The notes under the pieces were generated by a model. The model was not told where the DNA came from. It saw only the letters and a list, made by a program, of their open reading frames with translations, and did no database searches. Below, piece by piece: positions 63,952 through 64,000 of a stretch of DNA of 64,000 nt; the stretch's first letter is position 1, and every line of letters begins with the position of its first letter. Source of the stretch: Palsa-892 sp035295845 (GTDB lineage: Bacteria > Pseudomonadota > Alphaproteobacteria > Rhizobiales > Xanthobacteraceae); assembly GCA_035295845.1 (NCBI GenBank), contig DATGIF010000028.1:233147-297146 (forward strand), read 5' to 3'. Made by a program: the position numbers and the translations under genes.

Positions 63952-64000
63952 TTGACCAGCAAGGTCCCCAGGCAAAAAAACATGCTCGACGAGGTTTATA

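Noticed and set aside
1..64000. CRISPR arrays, tRNA or rRNA genes and insertion sequences
   Set aside because: No regularly spaced direct repeats, no cloverleaf with the usual TTC-A box and CCA context, and no transposase or terminal inverted repeats were seen by eye. A tRNA scan would be needed to be certain.
63761..64000. A riboswitch in the folE leader
   Set aside because: A long leader and a short palindrome exist, but no known folate or preQ1 aptamer pattern could be drawn.

Overview
The window is most of a temperate siphovirus-type prophage (positions 1 to about 56,870) followed by about 6.7 kb of bacterial chromosome (about 57,490 to 64,000). The host is most likely an alphaproteobacterium of the Hyphomicrobiales (Rhizobiales). 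The flanking genes folE, hisI, an RssA-type patatin, a CBS-domain protein, a rhomboid protease, a PAS_5 protein, a PilZ protein and a BTLCP-type cysteine peptidase match that order as I recall it, and the phage carries a GcrA homologue, a regulator family restricted to Alphaproteobacteria. No integrase, tRNA or left attachment site is visible and the first gene is cut at base 1, so the prophage continues to the left.

Layout of the prophage. (1) 1-4498, leftward: an HNH protein (partial), a DEDD exonuclease, a protein with an SSB-like acidic tail, an L7/L12-like protein, a Rad52-family annealing protein, a coiled-coil protein and small membrane proteins. These form a recombination module read from a promoter near 4543-4571. 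(2) 4499-6100: a 476-base gap with stem-loops, a small gene, and the S24/LexA-type repressor with its operator region. (3) 6101-12259, rightward early genes: GcrA-like regulator, MT-A70 methyltransferase, RuvC-like resolvase, primase with Toprim domain, DnaB-type helicase. (4) 12292-19818: a promoter followed at once by an intrinsic terminator, then about 27 very small, tightly overlapping genes. The few I recognise are MazG-like, HNH, a PAP2-type membrane enzyme and a lipoprotein. (5) 19883-24133, leftward: a second accessory block with a DUF932 protein, an HTH protein, mini zinc proteins and two promoters covered by the same tandem operator. (6) 24336-49912, rightward late genes: terminase, portal, prohead protease, capsid, connectors, tail tube, tail chaperones joined by a -1 frameshift site, tape measure, tail tip and several fibre-type proteins. 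(7) 50010-56833: endolysin, alpha/beta hydrolase, papain-like protease, holin-like membrane proteins, then a cargo block (metallophosphoesterase, cupin-like protein, Gp88-like protein, dNMP-kinase-like protein).

How the parts fit. The repressor region and the leftward promoter share AATAGGA motifs, so one repressor may hold both silent. The GcrA homologue and the methyltransferase suggest the phage also uses the host's GANTC methylation-linked transcription; GANTC sites lie inside the leftward promoter and three lie in the 200-base region ahead of the late genes. No sheath or baseplate genes of a contractile tail are seen, so the virion should have a long flexible tail.

All functional calls come from reading motifs in the translated sequence. 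No database search was possible, and many of the small proteins remain unassigned.
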